DNA from: a bacterium
GTDB taxonomy: Bacteria > JALSQH01
Reading direction: 5' to 3'
DNA: 6,708 nucleotides
NCBI GenBank assembly: GCA_026985515.1
Contig: JALSQH010000246.1
Location: forward strand, 1-6,708
In this document: positions 1 to 6,209 of the stretch, one piece after another
Layout of the letters: each line of letters starts with the position of its first letter
How positions within the stretch are numbered: position 1 is the stretch's first letter
Program-made: the position numbers and the translations under genes
The notes under the pieces: model-generated
The model's database searches: none
What the model was told of the DNA's origin: nothing
The model's input: the letters and a program-made list of their open reading frames with translations, nothing else

Positions 1-1204
1 TGATAGCTGCGAGAACAACTATGCCCATCTCATGTTTAAGCACGAAATAACCTATACCATCAAGAAATTTTTCCAGCCATAGCGGTGCGTGACCTCCCGT
101 TTTTACCTTTACTTTTTGCTTGAGGAAGGTGAGTATGGGTGGAACCAGAAAGAGAGTCAGCAGAAGTGAAAAGATTATACCTATGGCGGCAAAGAGTCCA
201 AAATCCTTTATGGATAACATTGATGCTGTTATCATTGATATGAAACCTACGAAGGTTGTTAATGCTGCAAGAAGAATGGGAACACCCGTTTCAGAGAATG
301 CCTTTTTTATTGCTTCATTTTTGCTAAGGCCTGCGATACTTTCTTCGTTGTACTTGTTGAGCAGGTGGATTCCATAAGCTGTTCCCGTTGCAAGAAGTAT
401 GACGGGTAGAGAATTTGTAATTATTGTTATTGGCTTGTGAACCCATCCCATCAAACCAAATGTCCAGAGAATTGCAATAAAAACAACCCCAAGTGGAATA
501 AACACCCCTCGCAGTGATCCAAAACTGAGATAAAGAACTATCATTATTACGAGAAATGTAAGTGGAGTGAGTTTCCTCATATCTTTTCTTATCATTTTCG
601 CCGAATATTCCATAACAAGGGGGAAACCGGAATAGTAAATTTTTTCATTGCCCTTTATTTCATCAACAATTTTATAAATTTCTCTGGCAACTTTGATCTT
701 ATCCGCATCATCCCTGAGTTTAATCATAATAATTGTTGCAGTACCATCAGCAGAAACTATTTTTCCCCTGTACATTTCCCTGGAGAGAATATATTTTCTT
801 TTCTTCTCAAGTTCCTCCCTGTTTTCTGGAATGGTGGGAAAAAGGTCTCTGACTTCAATTCCCTCCGGTGTTTTCCTTATATCCATCATGTTGATGATGC
901 TTGTAACTCTGCTTACGCCTTTTATTCTTGAAAATCTGTCCTGAAGTTTCTTGATTCTCTGGAGTGTTTCGTAGTTGAAAATGTCATTTGTTTTGATACC
1001 GACCATTGCTATATAGTTAGAACCAAACTTTTCACCTGCATAGTTGAACAATTTGACCACCGGATCATCAGGTGGTAATGAATGGGTAAAATCACTATCA
1101 ATGGTGATAAATTTGAAACCAGCGAGAAGAAAAATTGTTACTGCCACTGTGAAAAGAAGAACAACTCCCCTTCTCCTCACCACAAACTCGCCAAGTTTTT
1201 TCAT
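1..1204 (-). CDS. RND/MMPL-family membrane exporter, C-terminus off the left edge
   Basis: The first 401 residues of a large inner-membrane protein are visible; the frame is still open at the window edge. It begins MKKLGEFVVRRRG, followed by a first membrane segment (about 13-33). A soluble, presumably periplasmic domain follows (about 35-210). Then comes a cluster of membrane helices at about 214-228, 232-252, 260-282, 308-328 and 334-357. The segment around 274-287 (GTAYGIHLLNKYNEE) matches the conserved helix end of RND exporters of the MMPL/HAE3 type (COG1033-like). Such proteins are usually about 750-900 aa with two such halves, so about half is missing. The family exports lipids, hopanoids or hydrophobic compounds using the proton gradient; the substrate here cannot be told. 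The ATG overlaps the TGA of the upstream tetR gene (ATGA), implying translational coupling. Family is firm, specific role unknown. Confidence 0.9.
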   Translation of the reverse strand, partial: MKKLGEFVVRRRGVVLLFTVAVTIFLLAGFKFITIDSDFTHSLPPDDPVVKLFNYAGEKFGSNYIAMVGIKTNDIFNYETLQRIKKLQDRFSRIKGVSRVTSIINMMDIRKTPEGIEVRDLFPTIPENREELEKKRKYILSREMYRGKIVSADGTATIIMIKLRDDADKIKVAREIYKIVDEIKGNEKIYYSGFPLVMEYSAKMIRKDMRKLTPLTFLVIMIVLYLSFGSLRGVFIPLGVVFIAILWTFGLMGWVHKPITIITNSLPVILLATGTAYGIHLLNKYNEESIAGLSKNEAIKKAFSETGVPILLAALTTFVGFISMITASMLSIKDFGLFAAIGIIFSLLLTLFLVPPILTFLKQKVKVKTGGHAPLWLEKFLDGIGYFVLKHEMGIVVLAAI

Positions 1205-1776
1205 CTCCCGTCTCCTTTTTCAATTTCTTTAAATGCTGTAAAGAGGGTCCTGAAATGATTTACCACTTCATCTTCATTGAAATTTTTAATGATAAGAAGA
1301 TTGTTGATTCCAGATATGACGAAAAACAGACTGTCTGTCAGAGCATCAGGATCATAGGAGGCGTCATATTCATCCTTTATCTGAACAAGAATCTTTTTCA
1401 GCCTCTCTTTTGCCTTTTTTTCTTCCTGTTCTATGACTTTTTCAATTACCGGGTAAATTTCAATGAGGTCAGAAAATGTGATCCTGTACATGTTTTTCTT
1501 GGTGAGGATCCTTCTTACCAGAAAAATGAGCACTTCCTCAAGCTTCTCAATTCCGGGAAGATCTTTTGCAATTATCTCTTCTATGAGCCTCCCGGTCTCC
1601 TCCGCCTCTTTTCTGGCAACATGGGCAACTATTTCATTTTTGCTTTTGAAGTACTTGTAGATGGTGGAGTGTGAGACGCCAGTTTCCCTTGCAATATCAT
1701 CAATTGTAACTTTTTTGTATCCATATTTTTCCAGGAGCTGTGAGGCTTTTTCAATTATGGATTTTCTTATGTCCAT
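1201..1776 (-). CDS. TetR/AcrR-family transcriptional regulator
   Basis: This 191-aa protein has the usual length and layout of TetR regulators. An N-terminal helix-turn-helix domain lies at residues 7-50, with the recognition part at about 24-43 (TIDDIARETGVSHSTIYKYF), the hallmark of the family. The helical C-terminal region (about 55-185) would bind a ligand and dimerise; it is too variable to name the ligand. The gene is the first of an operon with the RND exporter, whose ATG overlaps its stop codon, so the regulator most likely controls that exporter and itself. The start at 1776 is the only ATG fitting the family N-terminus; its ribosome binding site is weak (an AGG only two bases upstream). 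A well-formed promoter lies about 30 bases upstream. The family is certain; the target is inferred from position. Confidence 0.93.
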   Translation of the reverse strand: MDIRKSIIEKASQLLEKYGYKKVTIDDIARETGVSHSTIYKYFKSKNEIVAHVARKEAEETGRLIEEIIAKDLPGIEKLEEVLIFLVRRILTKKNMYRITFSDLIEIYPVIEKVIEQEEKKAKERLKKILVQIKDEYDASYDPDALTDSLFFVISGINNLLIIKNFNEDEVVNHFRTLFTAFKEIEKGDGR

Positions 1777-1807
1777 AACCTGACCATTTTTATTTTTTCA
1801 GTCAGAA

Positions 1808-1835
1808 ATTATACCAGGAATCACTTTGCTGTCAA
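1808..1835 (-). promoter_or_regulatory. Sigma70-type promoter of the tetR-RND operon
   Basis: On the minus strand there is a perfect -35 TTGACA (1835-1830), a 16-base spacer and a perfect -10 TATAAT (1813-1808), preceded by TGG, giving an extended -10. The predicted start of transcription is near 1801, leaving a leader of about 25 bases before the tetR ATG at 1776. An imperfect 13-base palindrome (TTTCAGTCAGAAA, 1796-1808) overlaps the predicted start point and could be an operator, but that is speculative. Confidence 0.75.
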
Positions 1836-1852
1836 GAATTTTCTGGTATAAT
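1826..1852 (+). promoter_or_regulatory. Extended -10 promoter for rfbA
   Basis: On the plus strand TGGTATAAT (1844-1852) is a perfect extended -10. The -35 region is poor (TTGCTG at 1826-1831, 15-base spacer), as is common for extended -10 promoters. Transcription would begin near 1859, giving a leader of about 18 bases that carries the GGAGG site of rfbA. The -35 region overlaps that of the divergent tetR promoter, so the two polymerases would compete for the same DNA. Confidence 0.65.
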
Positions 1853-1866
1853 TTTCAAAAACTGGT

Positions 1867-1871
1867 GGAGG
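1867..1871 (+). promoter_or_regulatory. Ribosome binding site deciding the rfbA start
   Basis: GGAGG lies five bases before the ATG at 1877. The frame is open further upstream to a TTG at 1826, but that codon lies before the predicted transcription start and has no such site. Confidence 0.85.
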
Positions 1872-1876
1872 ATGAG

Positions 1877-2761
1877 ATGAAGGGAATAATTCTTGCCGGT
1901 GGAAGTGGAACAAGGCTTTATCCTGTTACAAAGGTGCTTAATAAACATCTTCTCCCCATTTACGATAAGCCCATGATTTACTACCCCATGACCACCCTTA
2001 TGTTTATGGGTATCAGGGACATTCTCATAATTTCCACTCCAAAGGATATTGACAGCTTTTCTGAACTGTTTGGAAATGGAGAGAAACTTGGGTTGAGAAT
2101 CGAGTATGCTGTGCAGGAAGAGCCGAGAGGAATAGCGGAGGCACTGATAATCGGGGAAAATTTTGTGGGAGATGATTCAGTTGCTCTTATCCTCGGAGAT
2201 AATATTTTCTATGGTCATGATCTACCAAAGTTACTGAAGGAAGCGGCGGAGGAAAATGAGGGTGCAACTGTTTTTGGCTACTATGTGAGGGATCCTGAAA
2301 GGTTTGGAATAGTGGAGTTTGATGAAAATTTCAATGTGAAATCCATTGAGGAAAAACCTTCAAAGCCAAAGTCAAATATAGCAGTTGTGGGACTTTATAT
2401 CTACGACCACAGAGCTGCTGAAATTGCCAGAAAAGTTGAGCCATCTGATAGAGGAGAACTTGAAATAACCAGTGTCAACCAGATTTATCTTGAGGAGGGA
2501 AGGTTAAAAGTTAAAATACTTGGAAGAGGATTCGCGTGGTTTGATGCCGGCACTCATGAGGCATTCATTGAATCCTCCAATTTTGTGAGAACCATTGAAG
2601 AGAGGCAGGCATTCAAAATAGGCTGTGTTGAAGAAGTTGCCTACCGGATGGGGTTCATAAATCTGGATCAGCTGGAAAAACTTGCTCTTGAGCTTAAGAA
2701 GAGCAGTTACGGTGAGTATCTGATGAGGATTGTTGAGGAGGAAAAATCACGGATCAGATAG
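1877..2761 (+). CDS. rfbA: Glucose-1-phosphate thymidylyltransferase (RmlA/RfbA)
   Basis: This 294-aa cytoplasmic enzyme joins dTTP and glucose-1-phosphate into dTDP-glucose plus pyrophosphate, the first step toward dTDP-rhamnose and other deoxysugars of surface glycans. The length is normal for the family. Visible motifs, in order: the nucleotide-binding GGSGTRL (8-14), the KP pair (31-32), [10 protein letters not shown] (81-90), LGDN with the metal-binding Asp (106-109), FGIVEFD (143-149), EEKP (158-161), ELEITSVN (194-201) and the sugar-site segment WFDAGTHE (221-228). The start was chosen at 1877 for the GGAGG site and because the protein then begins MKGIILAGG as in homologues. No rmlB, C or D is in the window, so those would be encoded elsewhere. 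It converges on ispD with overlapping ends. An enzyme acting on a related sugar phosphate cannot be excluded, but the match to RmlA is close. Confidence 0.95.
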   Translation: MKGIILAGGSGTRLYPVTKVLNKHLLPIYDKPMIYYPMTTLMFMGIRDILIISTPKDIDSFSELFGNGEKLGLRIEYAVQEEPRGIAEALIIGENFVGDDSVALILGDNIFYGHDLPKLLKEAAEENEGATVFGYYVRDPERFGIVEFDENFNVKSIEEKPSKPKSNIAVVGLYIYDHRAAEIARKVEPSDRGELEITSVNQIYLEEGRLKVKILGRGFAWFDAGTHEAFIESSNFVRTIEERQAFKIGCVEEVAYRMGFINLDQLEKLALELKKSSYGEYLMRIVEEEKSRIR

Positions 2762-3454
2762 ATAGTTCATAAGAATCTCTGCTATTCTCAGATCCCCAGG
2801 ATATGTAATTTTAATGTTGGCGGGATCTCCCTCTACAATTACAACTTTTCCAGATGAATATGCTCTGAAAATTGAAGAGTCATCTGGAAACTCTTTTCTT
2901 CCATCAGACAGTGCATTTAAATGGGAAGCAAAAATTTCAGTAAAGTTAAATCCCTGGGGTGTTTGTATAAGGTAAAGCCCTTCGCGGGGAATGTACTCTT
3001 TAATGGTTGAATCCTCTGCTTTTACGAGAGTATCTCTCACTGGAATTGCAGGAACGACTCCTCCTGCACCATTTTCCAGGGAAACAATCACCCTCTCAAT
3101 CAGTTCACGAGAAACAAGGGGCCTTGCCGCATCGTGAATCAGAACATGTTCGGGGTTAAAATCCTCTGCTTTTTTCAGCCCGTTATACACACTGAGCTGT
3201 CTCGTTTCCCCGCCTGAGACAATTATAATTTTTTTTGTAAAATCGGCTTTTAAAAGAATTTCTTCCATTTTATCCCTGAACTCATTTACGATGACAACCA
3301 CTATGCCATCAATTTTTCTGCATGAGTCAAAGGCACTTATTGTCCATTCAATAATTTTTTTCCCTTTTATCTCCATAAATTGCTTGGGTATTCTGTTTCC
3401 CACTCTTGTTCCTCTACCACCTGCCACAATAATTGCAATGTTTTTCATTGTCAT
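2747..3454 (-). CDS. ispD: 2-C-methyl-D-erythritol 4-phosphate cytidylyltransferase (IspD)
   Basis: This 235-aa cytoplasmic enzyme is of typical IspD length. It transfers CMP from CTP to methylerythritol 4-phosphate, the third step of the MEP route to isoprenoids. Motifs seen: the glycine-rich CTP loop with PKQF (residues 10-26), [13 protein letters not shown] (81-93), HDAARP (107-112), PVRDTLVK (138-145), QTPQGF (164-169), the DD pair (191-192) and GDPANIKIT (209-217). The HDAARP form favours IspD over the related ribitol-phosphate cytidylyltransferase TarI (recalled as HDAVRP-like), though the two families are close. Translation from ATG 3454 has an AGGGA nine bases upstream; a second ATG two codons later is less well spaced. 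No ispF follows, as the gene ends inside the 3' end of rfbA. Its own promoter lies in the divergent region shared with cysC. Confidence 0.93.
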   Translation of the reverse strand: MTMKNIAIIVAGGRGTRVGNRIPKQFMEIKGKKIIEWTISAFDSCRKIDGIVVVIVNEFRDKMEEILLKADFTKKIIIVSGGETRQLSVYNGLKKAEDFNPEHVLIHDAARPLVSRELIERVIVSLENGAGGVVPAIPVRDTLVKAEDSTIKEYIPREGLYLIQTPQGFNFTEIFASHLNALSDGRKEFPDDSSIFRAYSSGKVVIVEGDPANIKITYPGDLRIAEILMNYLSDP

Positions 3455-3476
3455 TATACTAATTCCCTGATAAAGT
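3448..3476 (+). promoter_or_regulatory. Candidate sigma70 promoter of the cysC-sat operon
   Basis: On the plus strand, TTGTCA (3448-3453), 17 bases and TAAAGT (3471-3476) match the consensus 5/6 and 4/6. The -35 overlaps the ispD start codons. TATTAT at 3477-3482 is an alternative -10, but it lacks a good -35. The leader would be about 50 bases; I see no strong hairpin or known riboswitch in it. Confidence 0.35.
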
Positions 3477-3477
3477 T

Positions 3478-3506
3478 ATTATCTTGAAAAAGAGTTTGAT
3501 TTGCAA
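3478..3506 (-). promoter_or_regulatory. Candidate sigma70 promoter of ispD
   Basis: On the minus strand, TTGCAA (3506-3501), a 17-base spacer and GATAAT (3483-3478) fit a sigma70 promoter (4/6 and 5/6 matches). Transcription would start near 3471, a leader of about 17 bases that still includes the AGGGA (3468-3464) used by the ispD ATG. Confidence 0.5.
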
Positions 3507-3522
3507 AAAGCTTTCGCCTTAC

Positions 3523-3528
3523 AGGAGG
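3523..3528 (+). promoter_or_regulatory. Ribosome binding site deciding the cysC start
   Basis: AGGAGG lies five bases before the ATG at 3534. A TTG at 3501 opens the same frame 11 codons earlier but has no binding site and would place this AGGAGG inside the gene. Confidence 0.85.
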
Positions 3529-3533
3529 ATCTG

Positions 3534-4142
3534 ATGGAGCGACACATTTATGAGCACAAACATAAGGTTACAAGGGAGGACAGGAGCAGGATTAAAGGCC
3601 ATAAACCCTTCGCTTTGTGGTTCACCGGCCTATCCGGGAGCGGGAAATCCACCCTTGCAAATGAGGTGGAGTATATTCTCAATAAAAAGTATCGGGTCCA
3701 TACATACCTGCTTGACGGGGATAACATAAGGAAGGGTCTGAACAGGGATCTCGGTTTTTCACAGAGGGACAGGGAGGAAAATATAAGGAGAATCAGTGAA
3801 GTTGTGAGGCTTTTTGTGGATGCAGGTCTGGTTGTACTTACTGCTTTTATTTCACCATACAGAAAGGATAGGGCATTTGCCAGAAGTTTGCTGAATGAGG
3901 GTGAGTTTATTGAAATTTATGTGAAGGCACCACTGGAGGTCTGTGAAAGCAGGGACCCGAAGGGTCTGTATAAAAAGGCGAGAGCAGGTGAAATTAAACA
4001 GTTTACAGGGATAGATGATCCATACGAGGAACCTGAAAATCCGGAAATTGTGGTTGGAACAGATAAACTCTCAGTGGAAGAGAGTGTGGATGTGATACTT
4101 GGTTATCTTTTAAAGAATGGCTACATAAAGTCGGAGGTGTAA
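3534..4142 (+). CDS. cysC: Adenylylsulfate (APS) kinase CysC
   Basis: This 202-aa cytoplasmic kinase phosphorylates adenylyl sulfate (APS) with ATP to give PAPS, the activated sulfate used for sulfation or for reduction to sulfite. It has the full family layout: an N-terminal helix, the P-loop GLSGSGKST (32-40), DGDNIR (61-66), NRDLGFSQRDREENIRR (70-86), FISPYR with the conserved serine 107 (105-110), and the lid region RDPKGLYKKAR followed by FTGIDDPYE (140-165). All key residues are present, so it should be active rather than a degenerate kinase domain as found in some fused ATP sulfurylases. Only one base separates its TAA from the ATG of sat, and the binding site of sat lies in its last codons, so the two are co-transcribed and probably translationally coupled. 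No PAPS reductase or sulfotransferase is in view. Confidence 0.96.
   Translation: MERHIYEHKHKVTREDRSRIKGHKPFALWFTGLSGSGKSTLANEVEYILNKKYRVHTYLLDGDNIRKGLNRDLGFSQRDREENIRRISEVVRLFVDAGLVVLTAFISPYRKDRAFARSLLNEGEFIEIYVKAPLEVCESRDPKGLYKKARAGEIKQFTGIDDPYEEPENPEIVVGTDKLSVEESVDVILGYLLKNGYIKSEV
4133..4137 (+). promoter_or_regulatory. Ribosome binding site of sat within the end of cysC
   Basis: GGAGG, embedded in the last codons of cysC, lies six bases before the sat ATG at 4144. It supports this start, as does the family-like N-terminus INPHGGKLINR. Confidence 0.8.
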
Positions 4143-4143
4143 A

Positions 4144-5295
4144 ATGATAAATCCCCATGGTGGTAAATTAATAAACAGGATTATGGATGAGGAGAAGAGA
4201 AGCGAAATTCTCTCACATGCGGAAAATTTTTACAGAATAAAGATACCCTTCAGATATGCTTCAGATTGTGAAATGATTGCAAATGGGGGTTTTTCCCCTC
4301 TCACTGGCTTTATGAACAGAGAAGAAGCGGAATCTGTGATTGAGAAAATGGAACTACCCGATGGAACACTCTGGGCTATACCCATTGTTCTTCCTCTGAC
4401 TGAAAGGGACTTTGCATCCGTCACGGAAGGGGATAAAGTGCTTCTTGAAGATGAGAATGGCAGAATTATCGCCCTAATGAAGGTGTCTGAAAAATTTTCC
4501 CTTGATCTGGAAAACTACGCTGAGAAGGTGTACAAAACCAGAGACACGGCTCATCCGGGTGTGAAGGCACTTTTTGAAAGGGGAAATAAGTTTATTGGTG
4601 GTGAGATTGAACTGGTAAATAGACCCCAGAGAGAAGATATTGATGAAAAATATTTTCAGGATCCGGCAGAGACAAGGAGGGTGTTTGAAGAGAAGGGGTG
4701 GAAGAAGATAGTTGCCTTTCAGACCAGAAACCCTATTCACAGGGCCCATGAATATCTCATAAAAACTGCACTTGAGGCGAGCGATGGAGTTTTGATTCAT
4801 CCTCTCGTGGGTGAAACAAAACCTGACGATGTACCTGCTCCTGTCAGAATGAAAGCGTATGAAGTGTTGATTGAAAACTATTTTAACAGGGATCACATTC
4901 ATCTCAGCGTCCTTCCTGCCACCATGCATTATGCGGGACCAAGAGAGGCGGTGCATCACATGATAATGAGGAAAAATTATGGCTGTACCCACATGATAAT
5001 TGGAAGAGACCATGCAGGAGTTGGAGATTACTACGGTACATATGAGGCACAGGAGTTTGTGGAGAAGTACGTTGATAGACTGGAGATTGAACCGTTGAAA
5101 TTTGAGCATGCTTTTTACTGCACGAAGTGTGAAAATATGGCAACAAGTAAGACCTGTCCTCACGACAAAGAGTATCATGTTTTTCTCAGCGGAAGACAGG
5201 TCAGAGCAATGTTGAGGGAGGGAAAAAAGCCACCAAAGGAGTTTACGAGACCGGAGGTGGCTGAAGTCCTGATGGAGTGGGCAAGGGGTCTGTAA
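4144..5295 (+). CDS. sat: Sulfate adenylyltransferase (ATP sulfurylase, Sat)
   Basis: This 383-aa cytoplasmic enzyme makes APS and pyrophosphate from sulfate and ATP. It is the single-chain Sat type, not the CysD/CysN type, and lacks a C-terminal kinase-like domain; that activity is supplied by the adjacent cysC. Motifs: GGFSPLTGFM in the N-terminal PUA-like domain (48-57), the active-site QTRNPIHRAHE with its two histidines (193-203), PLVGETKPDD (220-229), LPATMHYAGPREA (257-269), GRDHAGVGDYYG (287-298) and FLSGRQVR (347-354). Cysteines 326, 329 and 338 with His340 or His345 form a probable zinc site of the kind I recall in the Thermus enzyme. Sat can serve assimilation, or run in reverse in dissimilatory sulfur metabolism; its pairing with cysC favours PAPS synthesis. 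I see no terminator hairpin after it. Confidence 0.96.
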   Translation: MINPHGGKLINRIMDEEKRSEILSHAENFYRIKIPFRYASDCEMIANGGFSPLTGFMNREEAESVIEKMELPDGTLWAIPIVLPLTERDFASVTEGDKVLLEDENGRIIALMKVSEKFSLDLENYAEKVYKTRDTAHPGVKALFERGNKFIGGEIELVNRPQREDIDEKYFQDPAETRRVFEEKGWKKIVAFQTRNPIHRAHEYLIKTALEASDGVLIHPLVGETKPDDVPAPVRMKAYEVLIENYFNRDHIHLSVLPATMHYAGPREAVHHMIMRKNYGCTHMIIGRDHAGVGDYYGTYEAQEFVEKYVDRLEIEPLKFEHAFYCTKCENMATSKTCPHDKEYHVFLSGRQVRAMLREGKKPPKEFTRPEVAEVLMEWARGL

Positions 5296-5345
5296 GACTT
5301 TTCTTTTTCTCCATTTTGTATTATCATTATTCCAAACAAGAGAGT

Positions 5346-5350
5346 GGAGG
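5346..5350 (+). promoter_or_regulatory. Ribosome binding site deciding the start of the first TPR gene
   Basis: GGAGG lies seven bases before the ATG at 5358, which begins a classical signal peptide. The ATG at 5277 in the same frame lies inside sat, lacks a binding site, and would put 27 unlikely residues before the signal peptide. Confidence 0.85.
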
Positions 5351-5357
5351 TGTTGTT

Positions 5358-6170
5358 ATGAAGAAAGTAAAAGTGTTGTCCCTTGTAATCGTTGGTGTTT
5401 TTTTCCTCAACAGTGCGGTACTATTTTCAAAGGATGTGGCGCAGTTAATCAAAGAAGGTGACGAACTCTATGTAAAAGGTGGTGAGATTTACTGTATCGT
5501 ACCTAACTGTCTGGATCTCTGGAAACAGGCAATGGAGAAGTATAAGGAAGCTCTCAAGATTGATCCCAACAATTATGAAGCGTGGTGGAAGCTGGCCAGG
5601 GTATACAGGCAGTATGGCGACGAGATACAGTCAAGGGGTATTCTCAATAACAAACCCTGGAAAGATATAACAGATAAATATGCGAAACTTGGCATGGATG
5701 CAGCACAGCATGCGATCAAAATCAATCCCAACAGAGTTGAGGGGTGGCTGATGTATGGTCTGAATGTTGGGTTACATTCAGATGCAGTGAGTGTGCTGAC
5801 GGCCCTTCGTGAGGGACTGAAAGGCAAGACTCAGGAGGCTCTTGAGAAGGCTTATAAGATTGACAAAGATTTTGATGATGGCAGACCAATACTTGCACTG
5901 GGAAGGTTCTGGACAGTTCTTCCCTGGCCATTGAGAAAGTTGAGCTACGGGATAAAACTTTTGAGAGAGGGAATAGCCACTCACGGCAATGGTAAATGGG
6001 GCACAGGTGGGTCCTACACTTTCCAGCTTTTTCTTGCAGAGGCTTTGATTAAGGACGGCGGCAGTAAGAATGAGGCTGAGGCAAAAAAGCTTCTCCAGGA
6101 GATAATCCAGAAGTGTCCCGTAAAGATAACTGTTTACAAGGCAAAGAAGTTGTTGAAGGAACTTGAATAA
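5358..6170 (+). CDS. Exported TPR protein, TRAP T-component (TatT)-like
   Basis: The 270-aa product starts with a signal peptide (basic MKKVK, hydrophobic 7-23, probable cleavage near Ser24), with no lipobox cysteine, so it is predicted periplasmic or secreted. Helical repeats of TPR type are visible at about 52-88 (AMEKYKEALKIDPNNYEAWW) and 109-140 (HAIKINPNRVEGWLMYGLN). A third unit follows at about 157-184, ending in DDGRPILALGRF, and then LPWP (188-191). A last repeat-like pair is at about 221-252 (LFLAEALIKD). The combination of TPRs with an ALGR...LPWP segment and LFLAEALxKDG resembles the TatT-like family as I remember it; TatT oligomers partner TRAP solute-binding proteins. No TRAP genes are in view, so the function remains open. 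Cys46 and Cys51 could form a disulfide. It follows sat by 62 bases, with no clear terminator between. Confidence 0.85.
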   Translation: MKKVKVLSLVIVGVFFLNSAVLFSKDVAQLIKEGDELYVKGGEIYCIVPNCLDLWKQAMEKYKEALKIDPNNYEAWWKLARVYRQYGDEIQSRGILNNKPWKDITDKYAKLGMDAAQHAIKINPNRVEGWLMYGLNVGLHSDAVSVLTALREGLKGKTQEALEKAYKIDKDFDDGRPILALGRFWTVLPWPLRKLSYGIKLLREGIATHGNGKWGTGGSYTFQLFLAEALIKDGGSKNEAEAKKLLQEIIQKCPVKITVYKAKKLLKELE

Positions 6171-6173
6171 ATT

Positions 6174-6202
6174 TTGACATAAGGTAAAATTTCTGGTAAT
6201 TT
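6174..6202 (+). promoter_or_regulatory. Candidate promoter of the second TPR gene
   Basis: A perfect -35 TTGACA (6174-6179) is followed after 17 bases by TAATTT (6197-6202), preceded by TGG. The -10 matches only 3/6, but keeps the key T, A and final T and has the extended TG. Transcription would begin at about 6209, practically at the ATG, implying a leaderless message. The -10 is weak, so this is tentative. Confidence 0.4.
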
Positions 6203-6209
6203 CCTTAAT

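Larger units (their letters stand above)
1806..1854. repeat. Perfect 12-base inverted repeat spanning both divergent -10 regions
   Basis: AAATTATACCAG at 1806-1817 is the exact reverse complement of CTGGTATAATTT at 1843-1854, with 25 bases between the arms. Each arm contains one extended -10 element, facing outward. Eight bases of each arm are explained by the promoter consensus; the other four matches are extra. The arms might also be contacted by a regulator, for instance the TetR protein, but this is not shown by the sequence. Confidence 0.7.

Noticed and set aside
1255-1674. Plus-strand open frame (139 codons) opposite tetR
   Set aside because: It is antisense to a clear TetR gene, rich in Phe as expected from reading Lys/Glu-rich codons backwards, with no supporting signals.
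1767-1787. Six-codon upstream reading frame (minus strand, MVRLWT) overlapping the tetR start
   Set aside because: It has no ribosome binding site and such short frames are common by chance; kept only as a curiosity because the tetR site itself is weak.
1826-1876. Upstream TTG extension of rfbA by 17 codons
   Set aside because: It covers the promoter and the GGAGG site; the extra residues are unlike RmlA proteins, and the TTG lies before the predicted transcription start.
2751-2795. Imperfect inverted repeat (GGATC...GATCC with ATAG...CTAT) just past the rfbA stop
   Set aside because: The stem is interrupted, the loop is long, there is no U-tract, and it lies inside ispD coding sequence; not convincing as a terminator.
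3507-3514. AAAGCTTT palindrome in the cysC leader
   Set aside because: An eight-base AT-rich palindrome is expected by chance and has no partner site.
3501-3533. Upstream TTG extension of cysC by 11 codons
   Set aside because: No ribosome binding site precedes it, and the AGGAGG at 3523-3528 clearly serves the ATG at 3534.
4474-5178. Long minus-strand open frame (234 codons) opposite sat
   Set aside because: It is a shadow of the sat coding frame: no recognisable domain, odd composition and no ribosome binding site.
5277-5357. Upstream ATG extension of the first TPR gene overlapping sat
   Set aside because: The signal peptide begins at the ATG at 5358 with GGAGG ahead of it; the extension would bury it.
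5296-5357. Possible promoter or terminator between sat and the first TPR gene
   Set aside because: The stretch is pyrimidine-rich with TATTAT/TATCAT-like words but no -35 at proper spacing and no hairpin; nothing firm can be called.
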